A stretch of DNA of 64,000 nt, taken from the NCBI RefSeq assembly GCF_014698735.1, contig NZ_JACJTQ010000021.1, forward strand, positions 1-64,000. Direction: 5' to 3'. Below, one piece after another: positions 1-9,125 of the stretch. The number at the start of each line of letters is the position of its first letter. Position 1 is the first letter of the stretch. The position numbers were made by a program, and so were the translations under genes. The notes under the pieces are model-generated. The model had not been told where the DNA came from. It ran no database searches and saw only the letters and a program-made list of their open reading frames with translations. The DNA is from Anabaena catenula FACHB-362 (GTDB lineage: Bacteria; Cyanobacteriota; Cyanobacteriia; Cyanobacteriales; Nostocaceae).

Positions 1-348
<348 letters not shown>

Positions 349-378
349 TATTTCGAGCTTAGTTAAATAAGAATAAGA

Positions 379-409
379 AACGCTCTCCTTGATGGGGGGC
401 GTTTTTTTT
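379..409 (+). terminator. Rho-independent terminator of psbA
   Basis: A 10-bp stem (AACGCTCTCC with GGGGGGCGTT, two G-T pairs) with a 5-base loop is followed by an uninterrupted run of eight T. It lies 31 bases after the psbA stop codon. Confidence 0.85.
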
Positions 410-417
410 GTTTATTC

Positions 418-445
418 ACGCAGAGACGCAGAGGCGCAGAGAGAA
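418..445. repeat. Short interspersed repeat of CGCAGAG type
   Basis: Degenerate copies of the unit ACGCAGAGGCGCAGAG. The same motif returns at about 9060-9100, 23735-23757 (inverted) and 63938-63965, always between genes. This is a common intergenic repeat class in Nostoc-like genomes. Confidence 0.6.
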
Positions 446-471
446 AGTTTGAGTTTTTCTACTCTCTTTTT

Positions 472-813
472 TTACACAGGTAAGCGTCCAGTGATGAACA
501 TTTTATAGCCTCCTGACATGAGAATTAATGATAGAAAAAATTGCCATAGGCTCGTGGGATTGAGAATGGCTCGACTACTCATAAATACAAGGATAATTCC
601 AGTAACTACGGGTATCCAGCCTAGCTCTTTCATACCTCTGGGGAAGAATATTAATATCATTACTCCTATTGTTAGTGCAAGTACAGATGTGTCCGCAGCT
701 ATTCCTCTCCACCAGTAAGGATAAACGTTGGTTGTGAAAATGATGTTTTGTCCAACCAAGTAGATGCCCAATATCAGCAAACCGAAGCCGAATATTCTTA
801 GTAAGAAGCCCAT
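472..813 (-). CDS. Small integral membrane protein, four TM segments
   Basis: A 113-residue, strongly hydrophobic protein. Four membrane segments can be seen, at about residues 5-25, 43-60, 66-85 and 88-107, with short charged loops (FFPRGMKE in the middle). The start ATG is the first Met and the protein begins directly with a hydrophobic helix. The gene is convergent with psbA and separated from it by the psbA terminator and a repeat. I recognise no family; the size and topology fit many small uncharacterised cyanobacterial membrane proteins. That it is a real gene is supported by consistent hydrophobic periodicity; the shorter reading frame on the opposite strand is its shadow. Confidence 0.6.
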   Translation of the reverse strand: MGFLLRIFGFGLLILGIYLVGQNIIFTTNVYPYWWRGIAADTSVLALTIGVMILIFFPRGMKELGWIPVVTGIILVFMSSRAILNPTSLWQFFLSLILMSGGYKMFITGRLPV

Positions 814-910
814 GATTACTGTAATTTACAAGTTTGGCTATAATTTAGCACATACTATATAGGTAGAATAAATATTGTTACATCAGTACAAAATACTTAA
901 TTTTTTTGTC

Positions 911-947
911 AGAATCAGGATGTCCAGGATTTAAGGATTTACAGGAT
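911..947. repeat. Interspersed repeat, GAATCAGGATGTCCAGGATT type
   Basis: The same sequence with few changes is found at 23626-23662. Here it sits just upstream of a coding region and is open in its frame, so automatic start calling may include it in the next protein. Confidence 0.65.
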
Positions 948-956
948 GGTAATTTT

Positions 957-1361
957 ATGATTCAAGATGTAAATATTGATAATCTGTGCAGTTCCGAGGT
1001 AGATGAAAAGTATCTAGAAGCATCCCAACAGTTGCAGCTAGATAAACAAAATTATGGTTCAGATTATATTCATCTTTATGTTGATGATTTAGAAGGTGAT
1101 TGGCTGGAAAATTGGGATTGGGAAGATGATTTAAATGATTATATTGATGCTTTTTATCATCATTGTGAACAGGGAAATTATCAATTTGCTTTTGATACTT
1201 TAAAGGCTGGTGATGATTTATTGAATCAGCCAGAAAATCATGAAAAATGTTTAGAACTTTATAGTTATTTAGTTGAAAGTTTAGAATTACAAGATCCAAA
1301 ACAATCAGAAATAAATCATCAAGAGATTTTGAACTTAGCTAAATATCGTCTTCATTTGTGA
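957..1361 (+). CDS. Acidic hypothetical protein
   Basis: A 134-residue, strongly acidic protein of unknown function. It is rich in Asp, Glu, Trp and Tyr near the middle (DDLEGDWLENWDWEDD at about residues 40-56) and then looks alpha-helical with a TPR-like pair of helices (YQFAFDTLKAGDDLL and CLELYSYLVESL). No signal peptide or membrane segment. The frame is open upstream to a TTG at 906, but that stretch is an interspersed repeat also found at 23626-23662, so I place the start at the ATG at 957. The two cysteines are isolated and do not suggest metal binding. I do not recognise the family. Confidence 0.55.
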   Translation: MIQDVNIDNLCSSEVDEKYLEASQQLQLDKQNYGSDYIHLYVDDLEGDWLENWDWEDDLNDYIDAFYHHCEQGNYQFAFDTLKAGDDLLNQPENHEKCLELYSYLVESLELQDPKQSEINHQEILNLAKYRLHL

Positions 1362-1428
1362 TAAACCGTAATGTGGTGTCGGGTTTCCTTGCGTCAACCC
1401 AACCTACTACTACAGGCTTATAGACCCC

Positions 1429-2823
1429 TCATCTGTAGCTCTTTCGCATTTGTTCAATCAATTTTTCCATATCTGAATTAGTAAATGCTGGTCTCATTTG
1501 TTCAATCAATTTTTCCATATCTGAATTAGTAAATGCTGGTCTCATTTGTTCAATTAATTTTTCCATATCTGAAGTAGGAAATTGTGGTTTCGTTTGCTCA
1601 ATTAATTTTGCTATATCCGAAGTAGAATATTGTGGTTTTGTTTGTTCCACTAATTTTTTTGCCATTTCCAAAGTAGAATATTCTGGTTTTGTTTGTTCCA
1701 CTAATTTTTTTGCCATTTCCAAAGTAGAATATTCTGGTTTCGCTTGTTCTACTAATTTTTTTGCCATTTCCAAAGTAGAATATTGTGGTTTCATTTGTTC
1801 TACTAATTTTTTTGCCATTGCCGAAGTAGACAATTGTGGTTTCGTTTGTTCAATTAATTGTTCAATTGCTTCCTTAATAGCTTCATTCTCTTCTTCATCA
1901 CTTAAGTCAGCATCGGCAATTGCATTTGTCTCTTCGATTGATCTTACATCAATATCAACTATCAATTTATTCTTAGCCATTTTAATAAAACGTTGAGTTC
2001 GATACATCCAAAATGGCTGTTTGACATATTCCTGAAATTCGCGTCTTAGTTCTATACGTGGAGCAACTATTTGTCCATTTTTTTTGATCCACCAGTCTTC
2101 TTTTGTCTCTCCTGTCACAAAAACAATTGGTAGAGATTCTGTTTTCGCAAAATCTAATATTTGTTTCCAAAGAATAAAGTCTCCATACTTCCGTTCATCC
2201 TCCTTTTCTCTAGCATCCATAAAGCCAGGAGGTTGTGATTTTTCGTATCTATCTTTAGCTTCTCTATATAGGCTCTGCAAACTTTGCTTATCATAGGGAT
2301 CTCCCACTTTTGAATCAAATATTAAGAGAAGACGTTCCAAAATTATGTCATTGTCTGGATTAAATGGGAAATGAGAATCGGCAAGCTCTTTTATCTTTTC
2401 TTGAAAAACCTTCTTTACCTCATCGACTGCATCAAAATAGTTTTTCTGGTTATCAAACAAATCCTCCACTTCAGCAGCTACAATCCTTCCTGCTGACTTA
2501 AGTTTACCTCGGAGACTGTTAAATTTCTGTTGTTCAGATTTCCATTGTTCCAGTTCTGATAGAGCTTTCTTAAAAGATGCTGCCTCAGAGTCAATGATTT
2601 CTTCTCGGCGGCTCAAAAATTCATCGGCTACTTGATAAGGCAGCCAAATTCTGTCTTGGAGATGGAGATGTTCCAATATTTTGAGAAAATCCTCTACGGT
2701 AGGGCGCGATACGCGATATAAATCTAAAAGAAAATTGGTATCAAAGACAAAAGTTGCATTTTCCCACAAATTTGAAAAATCAGCCTCAGATGGGAGAAGT
2801 CTCCAGGAAAATAAGTTTTTCAT
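1429..2823 (-). CDS. PIN-like domain protein with C-terminal tandem repeats
   Basis: A 464-residue protein. Residues about 24-290 match the PIN_8/DUF4935 type of PIN-like ribonuclease domain: FVFDTNFLLDLYR (first acidic residue), LPYQVADEFLSRR (second), YGDFILWKQILDFA and FVTGETKEDWW near the end of the domain. The middle (about 75-150) is helical and charged. From residue 323 to the end there are eight full copies and one partial copy of a 16-17 residue unit of the form L-V/I-E-Q-x-K/R-P-x-x-S/T-x-x-x-M-A/E-K. PIN domains are metal-dependent RNases; many act as toxins or in defence, but nothing here identifies a partner. The gene stands alone, divergent from aroC. The nuclease call is good, the biological role unknown. 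Confidence 0.8.
   Translation of the reverse strand: MKNLFSWRLLPSEADFSNLWENATFVFDTNFLLDLYRVSRPTVEDFLKILEHLHLQDRIWLPYQVADEFLSRREEIIDSEAASFKKALSELEQWKSEQQKFNSLRGKLKSAGRIVAAEVEDLFDNQKNYFDAVDEVKKVFQEKIKELADSHFPFNPDNDIILERLLLIFDSKVGDPYDKQSLQSLYREAKDRYEKSQPPGFMDAREKEDERKYGDFILWKQILDFAKTESLPIVFVTGETKEDWWIKKNGQIVAPRIELRREFQEYVKQPFWMYRTQRFIKMAKNKLIVDIDVRSIEETNAIADADLSDEEENEAIKEAIEQLIEQTKPQLSTSAMAKKLVEQMKPQYSTLEMAKKLVEQAKPEYSTLEMAKKLVEQTKPEYSTLEMAKKLVEQTKPQYSTSDIAKLIEQTKPQFPTSDMEKLIEQMRPAFTNSDMEKLIEQMRPAFTNSDMEKLIEQMRKSYR
1432..1857 (-). repeat. Intragenic tandem repeat array, 48-51 bp units
   Basis: Eight units plus a partial one encode the C-terminal tail of the PIN-like protein. Four units are 51 bp and four are 48 bp; the two units nearest the 3' end of the gene (1450-1545 region) are nearly identical in DNA, showing recent duplication. 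Confidence 0.85.
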
Positions 2824-3070
2824 GTAGAGGGGATTAGATTAAGAATATTAGTATAATTATAATGCTAAGTATCGGCAGTTTTGTAAAAAGTATAAACTGC
2901 TAATTTGTGTTTTTGCCATATTTCTCACAAAGGCCTTCAAAGCTATCACCTCCTATATGCAAATCAATTTTCAAACCTTTACTGTCAACCAAGGATTTCG
3001 GTATTGCATAGTGTTTTAAATGCTCAACTCCATGTAAAATACAGATTCCGGTCTGTATTTCCTCAACATC

Positions 3071-4159
3071 ATGGGCAGCACTTTTGGTCATCTTTTCCGA
3101 ATTACGACATTTGGCGAATCTCACGGAGGCGGTGTGGGCGTTATTATTGATGGTTGTCCCCCACTATTGGAAATTTCCGCTGAGGAAATTCAATTTGAAC
3201 TAGACAGAAGACGGCCAGGACAAAGTAAAATCACGACTCCTCGCAAAGAAGCGGACACCTGTGAGATATTATCAGGAGTCTTTGAAGGTAAAACCCTGGG
3301 AACACCCATTGCAATTTTGGTCAGAAATAAAAATACTCGTCCTGAAGATTATGATGAGATGGCGCAGAAGTATCGTCCTTCTCACGCAGATGCTACCTAT
3401 GATGCAAAATATGGATTTAGAAATTGGCAAGGTGGTGGTAGGTCGTCAGCCCGTGAGACAATAGGAAGAGTAGCAGCTGGTGCGATCGCTAAAAAGATTC
3501 TTCGTCAAGTTGCAAATGTGGAAGTTATCGCCTACGTTAAGCGCATTAAAGATTTAGAAGGCGTTGTTGATACGAATACTGTCACTTTAGAAGATGTAGA
3601 AAGCAATATCGTCCGCTGTCCAGATGGCGAAATTGCTAACACCATGATTTCATTAATTGAACAAACTGGTAGAGATGGTAATTCTATCGGTGGTGTGGTT
3701 GAGTGTGTGGTGCGGAATGTTCCCAAGGGTTTAGGTGAGCCGATATTTGATAAATTAGAAGCAGATTTAGCAAAAGCAGTGATGTCACTACCCGCAAGTA
3801 AGGGTTTTGAAATCGGTTCAGGTTTTGAGGGAACTTTATTAACAGGTTTTGAACATAACGACGAATTTTATATTGATGAAAATGGCGAAATTCGTACTGT
3901 AACTAATCGTTCTGGAGGGATTCAAGGGGGAATTTCTAACGGCGAAAATATCATTATCCGAGTTGCCTTTAAACCAACTGCAACCATTAGAAAAGAACAA
4001 AAAACCGTAACTCGTGAAGGTGAAGAAACCCTTTTAGCAGGAAAAGGAAGACATGATCCTTGTGTTTTACCTCGTGCTGTGCCGATGGTTGATGCGATGG
4101 TGGCTTTGGTTTTATGTGACCATCTTTTAAGGCATTATGGGCAGTGTAAGGTGTTGTAG
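3071..4159 (+). CDS. aroC: Chorismate synthase
   Basis: A 362-residue protein covering the full family length. It converts 5-enolpyruvylshikimate-3-phosphate to chorismate, the last step of the shikimate pathway, with reduced FMN as cofactor, in the cytoplasm. Family signatures are clear: [17 protein letters not shown] near the N-terminus, [13 protein letters not shown], the [14 protein letters not shown] stretch, [10 protein letters not shown] and, near the C-terminus, [14 protein letters not shown]. The start ATG at 3071 gives the typical [16 protein letters not shown] beginning. The gene is divergent from the PIN-like gene and appears to be a single-gene unit; about 160 bases separate it from the next gene. 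Confidence 0.97.
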   Translation: MGSTFGHLFRITTFGESHGGGVGVIIDGCPPLLEISAEEIQFELDRRRPGQSKITTPRKEADTCEILSGVFEGKTLGTPIAILVRNKNTRPEDYDEMAQKYRPSHADATYDAKYGFRNWQGGGRSSARETIGRVAAGAIAKKILRQVANVEVIAYVKRIKDLEGVVDTNTVTLEDVESNIVRCPDGEIANTMISLIEQTGRDGNSIGGVVECVVRNVPKGLGEPIFDKLEADLAKAVMSLPASKGFEIGSGFEGTLLTGFEHNDEFYIDENGEIRTVTNRSGGIQGGISNGENIIIRVAFKPTATIRKEQKTVTREGEETLLAGKGRHDPCVLPRAVPMVDAMVALVLCDHLLRHYGQCKVL

Positions 4160-4322
4160 AGATTTCCTCATTGTGTAGTTTTTATGGTTATCAGCAGCGA
4201 TTGCACTGAACTTCTGCTCCCGTTCTACCGTACTGTTAAAACTCATTTTAGATAAATTTACCGATACTGGGAACTCTTTCTTTTAAGCCACTGTCGGTAG
4301 GTTTGTTATCAGAGGTTTTAGC

Positions 4323-4886
4323 ATGAAAACAAAATATTTTTTAGCAATAACTCTTTTGAGTGCAGTAGGAATTATCCCTTACTCCTCTGCTGTTTTGGCT
4401 GAAGAAATTACCTGCCGCAGTACATTAAGGGCTATTACAGTTGATAATGTTCGAGTACCTAGCGGTGCTACTTGTATTTTGTCGGGAACAAAAGTCAAGG
4501 GGAATGTGAAAGTAGAGTCCAATGCAACACTCAAAGCCAGTAAAGTAAATGTAAATGGAAATATTCAAGCTGAGAATGCAAAAAATGTAGTTGTTGACTC
4601 TAGATCAGTGATTGGTGGTAATATCCAAATCAAGAAATCGAGAGCAGCAAATATTATCAATTCACGCATCAATCAAGACTTACAATTTGAAGAGAATGCT
4701 GCTAAGTTAGCTGCAAGCGGTAACACAATAGGTGGTAATTTACAGGCGTTTAAAAACAAAGGAGGAATTACCATCAGAAATAACAAAATTGATGGTAATC
4801 TGCAATGTAAAGAAAATCGTCCTGCACCAACGGGAGGAAGCAACATTGTCAAAGGTAATAAAGAGGATCAGTGTTCACGGTTGTAG
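4323..4886 (+). CDS. Secreted beta-solenoid-like repeat protein
   Basis: A 187-residue protein with a clear signal peptide (about residues 1-26, ending SAVLA-EE). The mature part has repeated short units of the pattern G-N-[ILV]-x-[ILV] (GNVKVESN, GNIQAEN, GNIQIKKS, GNLQAFKN, GNLQCKEN) spaced 20-24 residues apart, which is the pattern of a right-handed beta-helix/solenoid. Four cysteines in the mature protein (near residues 31, 51, 164 and 184) could form disulfides that close both ends of the solenoid. It probably acts in the periplasm or outside the cell, but no enzyme motif is visible. No operon partner; a 107-base gap follows. Family not recognised. Confidence 0.7.
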   Translation: MKTKYFLAITLLSAVGIIPYSSAVLAEEITCRSTLRAITVDNVRVPSGATCILSGTKVKGNVKVESNATLKASKVNVNGNIQAENAKNVVVDSRSVIGGNIQIKKSRAANIINSRINQDLQFEENAAKLAASGNTIGGNLQAFKNKGGITIRNNKIDGNLQCKENRPAPTGGSNIVKGNKEDQCSRL

Positions 4887-4993
4887 ATTTCACTTGATTT
4901 TCTAAAGTTAATTTTCATGGGGTGTTTATTTGGAATGCCCCTTTTGATTGATGTAGTCATACTTAATCAAGTCTAACTGCATCAATATTTCCT

Positions 4994-6781
4994 ATGACTA
5001 CCATCAATACAGATCAAGACTACCAAAATCGCGTTAAACACTTTACTGCTTTAAAATCTAAATACCAAGCTACTCAATATCAAGATTCATCACCTTCTAG
5101 TCCGCTGTATTTTATTCTCAGAAAAGCTGATTTAGGAATTGAACTTACTGATTTAGAATCTATTTACTTGCAAAAAGAACAACTTTCAACAACGTTTAAA
5201 TTTATTCAACAAGAACAGCAACATAGAAGTAAAGAAAGGATAAGTTTAGGTGTTGAATTTACCAAATTAAAATCAAAATATAAAACTGAGAGCTATAATA
5301 CTTCTTGGACAAACAGCGATTTATATTTTATCCTGTGTAAAATTGAATCAGGTGATTTTCTTACTGAAAAAGAATTTAATTGGCTAGTATTGCATGGTTT
5401 TAAAGCAACAACATCAATTGCTATTAAACGTCAAAATTTTACTGCTTTAAAATCTAAATACCAAGCTACTCAATATCAAGATTCATCACCTTCTAGTCCT
5501 CTTTACCCTATTCTCAAAAAAATAGATAGCTCAGAACGTTTAAATGAGACAGAATATAAATGGTTGCTAGATAAACAACTATCAGAAACTTTGGGGTTTG
5601 TTAAACAACAAGAAGCAACAAGAAGAGAATATTTTTCACAGTTAAAGGAAAAGTATCAAGCGACTAAATATCAAAGTAAATCTTTATCAAGTCCATTATA
5701 TACAATTCTGAAAAAATTAGAAGCAGAAGAAAATTTAATTGACCCGGAAATTAATTGGTTAAAAGAACAAGAACTTATTGAAACCATTTCTATTGCTGAT
5801 GAAAAGGAAAAAACACGAGAATTTGTAGCTTTGAAGATTAAGTATCAAGCCACAGAATATGAGGATTTATCTCCAAAATCTCATCTTTATAAAGTTCTAA
5901 AAAATATTGATTTAGGTAATGTTTTAGCTGAACAAGATGTTAATTTTCTGAAAAAGCGTAAATTAGTAGAAACAATCAAATTAGCTAATGATAAATACCT
6001 TAATCATTTAAAATATAAAAATGAATCATTAACTGATTTAGAAATTGAATGGTTAAAAAATAATGAACGTGAAGATATTATCATTTTGGTTCAAGAACGG
6101 CTATTTTCTGGCTTAAAGTTAAAATATGCTGTTTTCGATGATGAATATAAATCACCAAGTAGTCCTTTATATTCTATCTTGCAAAAATTAGAACAAGGTG
6201 AAAAAATAGAACCGAAAGATGTTGGTTGGTTGCAAGAAAACCACCTTTTTTATAATAGGATTTGGACTAAATACCACTGTATCGAAGCTGATTTTTATCA
6301 GCAGGAATTTAAACGCACTGGTGATAGATGGAATTTAGCAAACGCTAGTAGTCATTTACGCAAAGCAGATCAATCAGAATTAGCATTACAGTTAACAAAT
6401 AACTTACCACTAGACACGATTTCAGATAATAAACTCAAGTCAGCTTTATTCACTACTAGAGGTGGAGCATTTCGAGATATTGATAAATTAGGTGATGCAG
6501 AGATTTGCGCTCGTCAAGCAATGAAGTTTCAACCAGATAGTCATCATCCTTATACATTAATGGGAGCTATTTGTTATCAACAAGGTAAATATCTTGAAGG
6601 TGATAACTGGTTTAGAGAAGCAATCAAACGTGGCGCTAATCCCAGAGATACAGATTCAGAAATTAAGTCAGTTTTGAAAAAGACAAAAGATGAAAAACAG
6701 TGTCAAGAGTTAGTTAATTATCTCTTGAAAAAAGATTTATACCGTTATGCTTGGGCTAAAGCTTATCTGAAAAAGCAGTAG
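4994..6781 (+). CDS. Repeat protein with C-terminal TPR region, unknown function
   Basis: A 595-residue cytoplasmic protein. The N-terminal two thirds consist of about seven copies of a 60-65 residue unit: a helix with LKxKYQATxYxD, then SPSSPLYxILxKxxxGxxL, then an acidic helix ending in WLxxxxLxET. Two of the units share 62 identical bases in a row (5042-5103 and 5438-5499). The last ~150 residues (from about RTGDRWNLANASSHL) look like TPR helices, with RGGAFRDIDKLGDAEICARQ and YTLMGAICYQQGKYLEGDNW. Such modules usually mediate protein-protein contact. No catalytic motif, signal peptide or membrane helix is seen. I do not recognise a named family; likely a scaffold protein. Confidence 0.7.
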   Translation: MTTINTDQDYQNRVKHFTALKSKYQATQYQDSSPSSPLYFILRKADLGIELTDLESIYLQKEQLSTTFKFIQQEQQHRSKERISLGVEFTKLKSKYKTESYNTSWTNSDLYFILCKIESGDFLTEKEFNWLVLHGFKATTSIAIKRQNFTALKSKYQATQYQDSSPSSPLYPILKKIDSSERLNETEYKWLLDKQLSETLGFVKQQEATRREYFSQLKEKYQATKYQSKSLSSPLYTILKKLEAEENLIDPEINWLKEQELIETISIADEKEKTREFVALKIKYQATEYEDLSPKSHLYKVLKNIDLGNVLAEQDVNFLKKRKLVETIKLANDKYLNHLKYKNESLTDLEIEWLKNNEREDIIILVQERLFSGLKLKYAVFDDEYKSPSSPLYSILQKLEQGEKIEPKDVGWLQENHLFYNRIWTKYHCIEADFYQQEFKRTGDRWNLANASSHLRKADQSELALQLTNNLPLDTISDNKLKSALFTTRGGAFRDIDKLGDAEICARQAMKFQPDSHHPYTLMGAICYQQGKYLEGDNWFREAIKRGANPRDTDSEIKSVLKKTKDEKQCQELVNYLLKKDLYRYAWAKAYLKKQ

Positions 6782-6863
6782 GATAAAAAATAAAATCTGC
6801 GTATGATATATTCCCGAATTGTTTAATAAGGGAATACCAAAAAATCAATTATCTTATCTTGTG

Positions 6864-6884
6864 GGGCGGGCATATTACCTGCCC
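6864..6884 (+). terminator. Hairpin, probable terminator
   Basis: GGGCGGG and CCTGCCC form a 7-bp stem (one G-T pair) with a 7-base loop, followed by TTATTTT. It lies 83 bases after the repeat-protein gene. Confidence 0.45.
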
Positions 6885-6950
6885 TTATTTTGAAAATAAA
6901 CTATATTATATTAATATGTAAAATTATACTCTCTCAGAAAAATATCAAAC

Positions 6951-7205
6951 ATGGATTTCATCACGCTTTTAGGGTTCGCAGCCGGTTTATTAACAACTAT
7001 CGCTTTCTTACCCCAGATGTTTAAAACATGGAAGACAAAATCAGCAAAAGATGTTTCATTCGTCATGCTGATTACTTTTATGTCGGGTTTATTTCTATGG
7101 TTAATATATGGAATCATTCTCGGTGCATTACCGATTATTTTAGCTAATGGTATAACTTTATTTTTTAATTTTATTATTCTTTGGCTGAAAATTAAATATA
7201 AGTAA
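6951..7205 (+). CDS. SemiSWEET-type (PQ-loop) sugar transporter
   Basis: An 84-residue protein with three membrane helices (about residues 3-22, 37-56 and 60-80), the exact size of a bacterial SemiSWEET half-transporter, which works as a dimer in the inner membrane. Family motifs are GFAAGLLTTIAFLPQMFKTW (PQ motif with the proline hinge in helix 1), KTKSAKDVSFVMLITF after it, and LWLIYGIILGALPIILANG in helices 2-3, where the conserved WxxYG and the substrate-site Asn are visible. Known members move mono- or disaccharides down a gradient; the substrate here cannot be read from sequence. It stands alone between a terminator-like hairpin and an interspersed repeat. Confidence 0.9.
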   Translation: MDFITLLGFAAGLLTTIAFLPQMFKTWKTKSAKDVSFVMLITFMSGLFLWLIYGIILGALPIILANGITLFFNFIILWLKIKYK

Positions 7206-7263
7206 AATTATATTGGTAGGGATTTTGGGTTTCCTTCCTCAACCCAACCTGCAAATTTATTAT

Positions 7264-7369
7264 TACAGCAGATTGCACATCAATGAGGTACAGAATCAAA
7301 ATTGAAACCTAGACACTAAGCCAGTTTTACTCCTGACTCCTGACTCCTGACTCCTGAATTCTGCTGTAT
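7264..7369. repeat. MITE-like interspersed repeat, copy A
   Basis: Begins TACAGCAGATTGC and ends GAATTCTGCTGTAT, so the ends are an imperfect inverted repeat of about 13 bases. Inside are a conserved block (GAGGTACAGAATC, AAATTGAAACCTAGACAC, GCCAGTTTTA) and four copies of CTCCTGA. Two further copies are at 33373-33478 and 39337-39457. Confidence 0.75.
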
Positions 7370-7411
7370 CTGGTTTACAATTAGATATAGATAACTCATT
7401 AAAAAACCACT

Positions 7412-9058
7412 GTGACATCATCTGTATTTGACTCTGAACGCCTTCTATTCACCCCTGCAAACCCCCATAATGATGCTATCCCGCTGATTTTCGCTTTTCC
7501 CAATGAGTACACTGTGGGGATAACTAGCCTTGGCTATCAAGTGGTTTGGGCGACTTTGGCTATGCGTGATGATTTGCAGGTAAGTCGCTTATTTACTGAT
7601 ACTCAAGAACAACTTCCTAGACAGCCAGAAATCTTAGGTTTTTCTATGTCTTGGGAATTAGATTATGTGAATATTTTCAATCTTTTGGAATCTTTAGGAA
7701 TTCCCCTTCGGACTAGTTTTCGTAATAAACAACATCCTTTAGTTTTTGGTGGTGGGCCAGTTCTCACAGCCAACCCAGAACCTTTTGCTGAGTTTTTTGA
7801 TGTAATTTTATTGGGAGACGGAGAAAATCTGCTGGGTAATTTTATTGATGCTTATAAAGAAGTTAGAAATGCTGATAGAGATACTCAATTAAAAAGATTA
7901 GCACAAGTTCCCGGAATTTATATTCCTAGTTTATATTATGTTGAATATAAAACAAAAGATGGAGAAATAAAATCTATTAATCCCATTGCGGCTGAAATTC
8001 CCGAAGTTATCCAAAAGCAAACTTACCGAGGAAATACTCTCTCTGCTTCTACTGTGGTGACAGAAAAAGCAGCATGGGAAAATATTTTTATGGTGGAAGT
8101 GGTGCGGAGTTGTCCAGAAATGTGCCGCTTTTGTTTAGCGAGTTATTTAACTTTACCTTTTAGAACTGCGAGTTTAGAAGCTTCTTTGATTCCTGCTATT
8201 GAACGGGGTTTAAAAGTTACAAATCGCTTGGGTTTATTAGGTGCTTCAGTTACTCAACATCCTGAATTTACAGAGTTATTAGATTATATTAGTCAGCCCA
8301 AATATGATGATGTTCGATTGAGTGTTGCCTCAGTCAGAACGAATACGGTAACGGTTAAATTAGCTCAAACTTTGGCGAAACGAGACACGCGATCGCTTAC
8401 CATTGCCATAGAAAGTGGTTCGGACAAATTACGCCAAATCATCAATAAAAAGTTATATAATGATGAAATTATCCAAGCAGCCATAAATGCAAAAGCTGGT
8501 GGTTTATCAAGTTTGAAGTTATACGGAATGGCGGGAATTCCAGGAGAAGAAGCGGAAGATTTAGAAGAAACTGTAGCCATGATGCAAACCGTTAAAAAAG
8601 CTGCTCCTGGTTTGCGGTTAACACTGGGATGCAGTACCTTTGTTCCTAAGTCACATACGCCTTTTCAATGGTTTGGGGTGAATAAACAAGCCGAGAAGCG
8701 GTTACAGTTTTTACAAAAAAACCTAAAACCCCAAGGGATAGATTTTCGTCCAGAAAGCTATAATTGGTCAATTATACAGGCTTTGTTATCGAGGGGCGAT
8801 CGCAGACTCTCTCATCTGCTAGAGTTAACTCGTGACTTTGGTGATTCTTTGGGAAGCTACAAACGCGCTTTTAAGCAACTTAAAGGACAAATTCCCGATT
8901 TAGATTTCTATGTTTACGCTAATTGGTCAACTGAGCAAGTTTTACCTTGGAATCACTTGCAAGGTCCGTTACCTCAGTCTACACTAATAAAGCATTTGAG
9001 TGAAGCTACCAGTCATTTTCGTTCATCCTCTCAGCAATTAGAAATTGTAAATTTATAA
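7412..9058 (+). CDS. B12-binding-domain radical SAM protein
   Basis: A 548-residue protein that starts at a GTG. The N-terminal ~190 residues form a Rossmann-like B12-binding-type domain (IPLIFAFPNEYTVGITSLG, VFGGGPVLTANPEPFAEFFD, LLGDGEN). The radical SAM domain follows, with the 4Fe-4S cysteines in RSCPEMCRFCLASY (CxxxCxxC, residues 234, 238 and 241), then SVRTNTV, TIAIESGSDKLRQIINK and LKLYGMAGIPGEE. The C-terminal part (about 400-548) holds PFQWFG and SRGDRRL, as in the TIGR03960 family of B12-dependent-like radical SAM proteins. It is a cytoplasmic enzyme of unknown substrate. The next genes are separated by a small repeat; it is probably transcribed alone. Confidence 0.9.
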   Translation: MTSSVFDSERLLFTPANPHNDAIPLIFAFPNEYTVGITSLGYQVVWATLAMRDDLQVSRLFTDTQEQLPRQPEILGFSMSWELDYVNIFNLLESLGIPLRTSFRNKQHPLVFGGGPVLTANPEPFAEFFDVILLGDGENLLGNFIDAYKEVRNADRDTQLKRLAQVPGIYIPSLYYVEYKTKDGEIKSINPIAAEIPEVIQKQTYRGNTLSASTVVTEKAAWENIFMVEVVRSCPEMCRFCLASYLTLPFRTASLEASLIPAIERGLKVTNRLGLLGASVTQHPEFTELLDYISQPKYDDVRLSVASVRTNTVTVKLAQTLAKRDTRSLTIAIESGSDKLRQIINKKLYNDEIIQAAINAKAGGLSSLKLYGMAGIPGEEAEDLEETVAMMQTVKKAAPGLRLTLGCSTFVPKSHTPFQWFGVNKQAEKRLQFLQKNLKPQGIDFRPESYNWSIIQALLSRGDRRLSHLLELTRDFGDSLGSYKRAFKQLKGQIPDLDFYVYANWSTEQVLPWNHLQGPLPQSTLIKHLSEATSHFRSSSQQLEIVNL

Positions 9059-9125
9059 ACGCAGAGGGAAAAAGAGGAAAACGCAGAGGTACGCAGAGTT
9101 ATGAAATTAAGGATAATCTCTAGAG

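Noticed and set aside
2900-3124. A 74-codon reading frame on the minus strand between the PIN-like gene and aroC
   Set aside because: It overlaps the aroC start, has no recognisable motif, and its only support is a weak GGAAA before an internal ATG at 3091. It could be a small gene in an operon with the PIN gene, but I cannot support it.
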